Source: Scatosoma sp045127595 (lineage in GTDB: Bacteria > Bacillota > Clostridia > Christensenellales > Borkfalkiaceae). From it: 15,395 nt of DNA. A program made the position numbers and the translations under genes. Below, piece after piece: positions 14,446 to 15,395 of this stretch. Under the pieces are notes generated by a model. The model did not search any database. It was not told the DNA's origin and worked only from the letters and a program-made list of their open reading frames with translations. The stretch lies in NCBI GenBank assembly GCA_045127595.1, contig JBGVQS010000003.1, positions 1 through 15,395 on the forward strand, written 5' to 3'. Position 1 is the first letter of the stretch. Each line of letters starts with the position of its first letter.

Positions 14446-14475
14446 AACGACGGGGGCAGGTACGCGTTGAATGCG
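14444..14475 (+). repeat. Dispersed repeat, copy 3
   Basis: Begins AAAACGACGGGGGCAGGTAC and continues GCGTTGAATGCG, differing from copy 2 at three of 32 positions. It starts within the engB stop codon and fills most of the gap before the next gene. TACGC (14461-14465) and GCGTA (14473-14477) can form a small stem over it. Confidence 0.65.
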
Positions 14476-14502
14476 TAAATTTACATTTTAAACGGAGTTG
14501 TT

Positions 14503-15228
14503 ATGTGGTTTTTAACGAAATGGTACGGAATACTCGCATTTGTTCTTTTTGACGTTGTTGCGCTGATTGCCGCTATCTCCTTGACCTATAAATGGTTTTT
14601 TAAACGAGCTTTGGATATTCTCGTTTCAGCTGTTCTCATCATTGCTTTATCCCCCGTATTTCTTGTTTTGCACGTTCGGGCGGTTATTTATAAAAAACGC
14701 GGCGTGATCCCTGCTATTTTGCAAAAGGAAACAAAAATCGGCAAAAAGGGAAAAGCGATTTGCTTGCACACCTATCGCACGACGAATGAACAAAGCGAAG
14801 AAACCGCTTACGGTGCGGTTTTGAAAAAGGTGGGATTGTATAAGCTCCCTTTCCTTCTCGACGTATTTTTAGGAAAATTGAGCTTTATCGGTCCGCTTTC
14901 TTTTAGCGGCGTAGATACGGCGTTTTTAGACGAAGAAGAACAAGCGCGCCTGCATGTGCGCCCTGGGCTTATCCATCCTTTGGTGGAAAGCGGCTCGGCT
15001 GAAACGGATTTTGATGAAATTGTTGAAACGGAATGTAGCTATGCACAAAGGGTAAGTTTGTTTAAAGACGTAAAGCTTTTCTTTGTTTGGCTTTTGAAAA
15101 AGATTCGTTTAGAGGGAAAATATTATTTAGGGGAAGCGAACGAAAAAACGTACGCGAAAGCGCTTTTAGACGACGAACGTATCACGCAAGAAGATTTTGA
15201 CGCGGCAGTAGACGCAAAAGGAAACTGA
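14503..15228 (+). CDS. Degenerate bacterial sugar transferase (PGT) family membrane protein
   Basis: Homologue of the monotopic phosphoglycosyl transferases (PglC/WcaJ/WbaP family), which move a phospho-sugar from a nucleotide sugar onto undecaprenyl phosphate. The 241-aa chain starts with an extra membrane helix (about 8-28), then FKRALDILVSAVLIIALSPV (33-52), the family's reentrant helix. ILQKETKIGKKGKA (72-85) matches the QxRxGxxGK stretch and LHTYRT matches KFRSM. VGLYKLPFLLDVFLGKLSFIGP (110-131) aligns without gaps to the usual LDELPQLxNVLxGxMSxVGP, but the catalytic Asp-Glu is Tyr113-Lys114, and the Arg-Pro after GP is Leu-Ser. RPGL (153-156) is kept. It may be a non-catalytic or regulatory family member. 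CGGAG lies 5 nt before the ATG. The homology call is strong; loss of activity is inferred. Confidence 0.8.
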   Translation: MWFLTKWYGILAFVLFDVVALIAAISLTYKWFFKRALDILVSAVLIIALSPVFLVLHVRAVIYKKRGVIPAILQKETKIGKKGKAICLHTYRTTNEQSEETAYGAVLKKVGLYKLPFLLDVFLGKLSFIGPLSFSGVDTAFLDEEEQARLHVRPGLIHPLVESGSAETDFDEIVETECSYAQRVSLFKDVKLFFVWLLKKIRLEGKYYLGEANEKTYAKALLDDERITQEDFDAAVDAKGN

Positions 15229-15255
15229 TTTTCACCTAACCATGTGCGAATTAAA

Positions 15256-15395
15256 GTAAATATCCCCCACTAGAAGTGGGGGCTTTAGTTTGCGCACTAA
15301 AGTGCGTGAATACTGGCGAGGCGCCCCAGCGCCACACTAACTTGCCTACCGCATACAAGCAAGCCTTTTAATTACTTTTTCGTTTTATCTTTCTT
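15256..15395 (-). mobile_element. Probable end of an IS200/IS605-type (TnpB) element, partial
   Basis: The region carries stacked hairpins: CCCCCACT-AGA-AGTGGGGG (15264-15282), CGCAC-TAAA-GTGCG (15293-15306), TGGCG/CGCCA (15314-15334) and CTTGC/GCAAG near 15341-15363. On the minus strand the order ends with CACGCACTTTAGTGCG, then CCCCCACTTCTAGTGGGGG, then ATATTTAC. This is the general look of an IS605 right end whose transcript forms a TnpB guide (omega) RNA. A lysine-rich open frame ending in TAA at 15374-15372 runs in from the right on the minus strand, and could be a tnpB tail, but only seven codons are visible. The boundary near 15256 is a guess. No transposase is visible in the window. 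Confidence 0.45.
15264..15289 (+). terminator. Hairpin that may terminate the transferase transcript
   Basis: A perfect 8-bp stem CCCCCACT/AGTGGGGG with an AGA loop, followed by CTTTAGTTT, 35 bases after the transferase stop. The tail is only moderately T-rich. It may serve as a terminator while belonging to the mobile-element end. CTTTAGT (15283-15289) can instead pair with ACTAAAG (15296-15302), excluding the CGCAC/GTGCG hairpin. Confidence 0.45.

Overview
The window looks like a chromosomal stretch of an endospore-forming Bacillota, most likely a gut-type clostridium. The reasons are the greA-lysS pair, a SpoIVFA/SpoIVFB-like pair, a PdaB-type deacetylase, Bacillota-style AGGAG ribosome sites and sigma-A promoters with 17-bp spacers. 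Naming a genus would be guessing. Base and codon use look even across the window, so most of it reads as vertically inherited core genome.

Layout: (1) 51-2584, minus strand: lysS and greA form one operon driven by a full-consensus promoter with a structured leader. Upstream of it is a separately promoted 84-aa conserved small protein. (2) 2810-5148, plus strand: a membrane-anchored PdaB-like polysaccharide deacetylase, a tandem-OB-fold SSB-like protein, then an independently promoted and terminated stand-alone Cas4/RecB-like Fe-S nuclease-fold protein. (3) 5262-8883: spoIVFA-like and spoIVFB-like sporulation genes behind a sigma-E-like promoter, then ribonuclease E/G (rng) with its own sigma-A promoter. 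(4) 9103-11174: a Wzz/CapA-type chain-length protein and a CpsD/CapB-type tyrosine kinase, overlapping by ATGA, with their own promoter and a strong terminator. No glycosyltransferase cluster adjoins them. (5) 11263-15228: lon, engB/ysxC and a membrane protein of the bacterial sugar transferase (phosphoglycosyl transferase) family whose catalytic Asp-Glu pair is replaced by Tyr-Lys. (6) 15229-15395: no plus-strand gene, but a dense set of hairpins resembling an end of an IS200/IS605-type (TnpB) element, probably entering from the right on the minus strand.

How genes may work together: SpoIVFA/B would control pro-sigma-K processing in the mother cell, and PdaB would act on spore wall peptidoglycan. 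Wzz/CpsD and the degenerate transferase point to surface-polysaccharide control, although the transferase may not be catalytic. The least ordinary signals are that degenerate transferase, a dispersed 20-32 bp DNA repeat present three times in different contexts (two inside genes in different reading frames, one starting on a stop codon), the IS605-like RNA/hairpin end, and a lon promoter that would make a leaderless mRNA. No complete new multi-gene system is visible.
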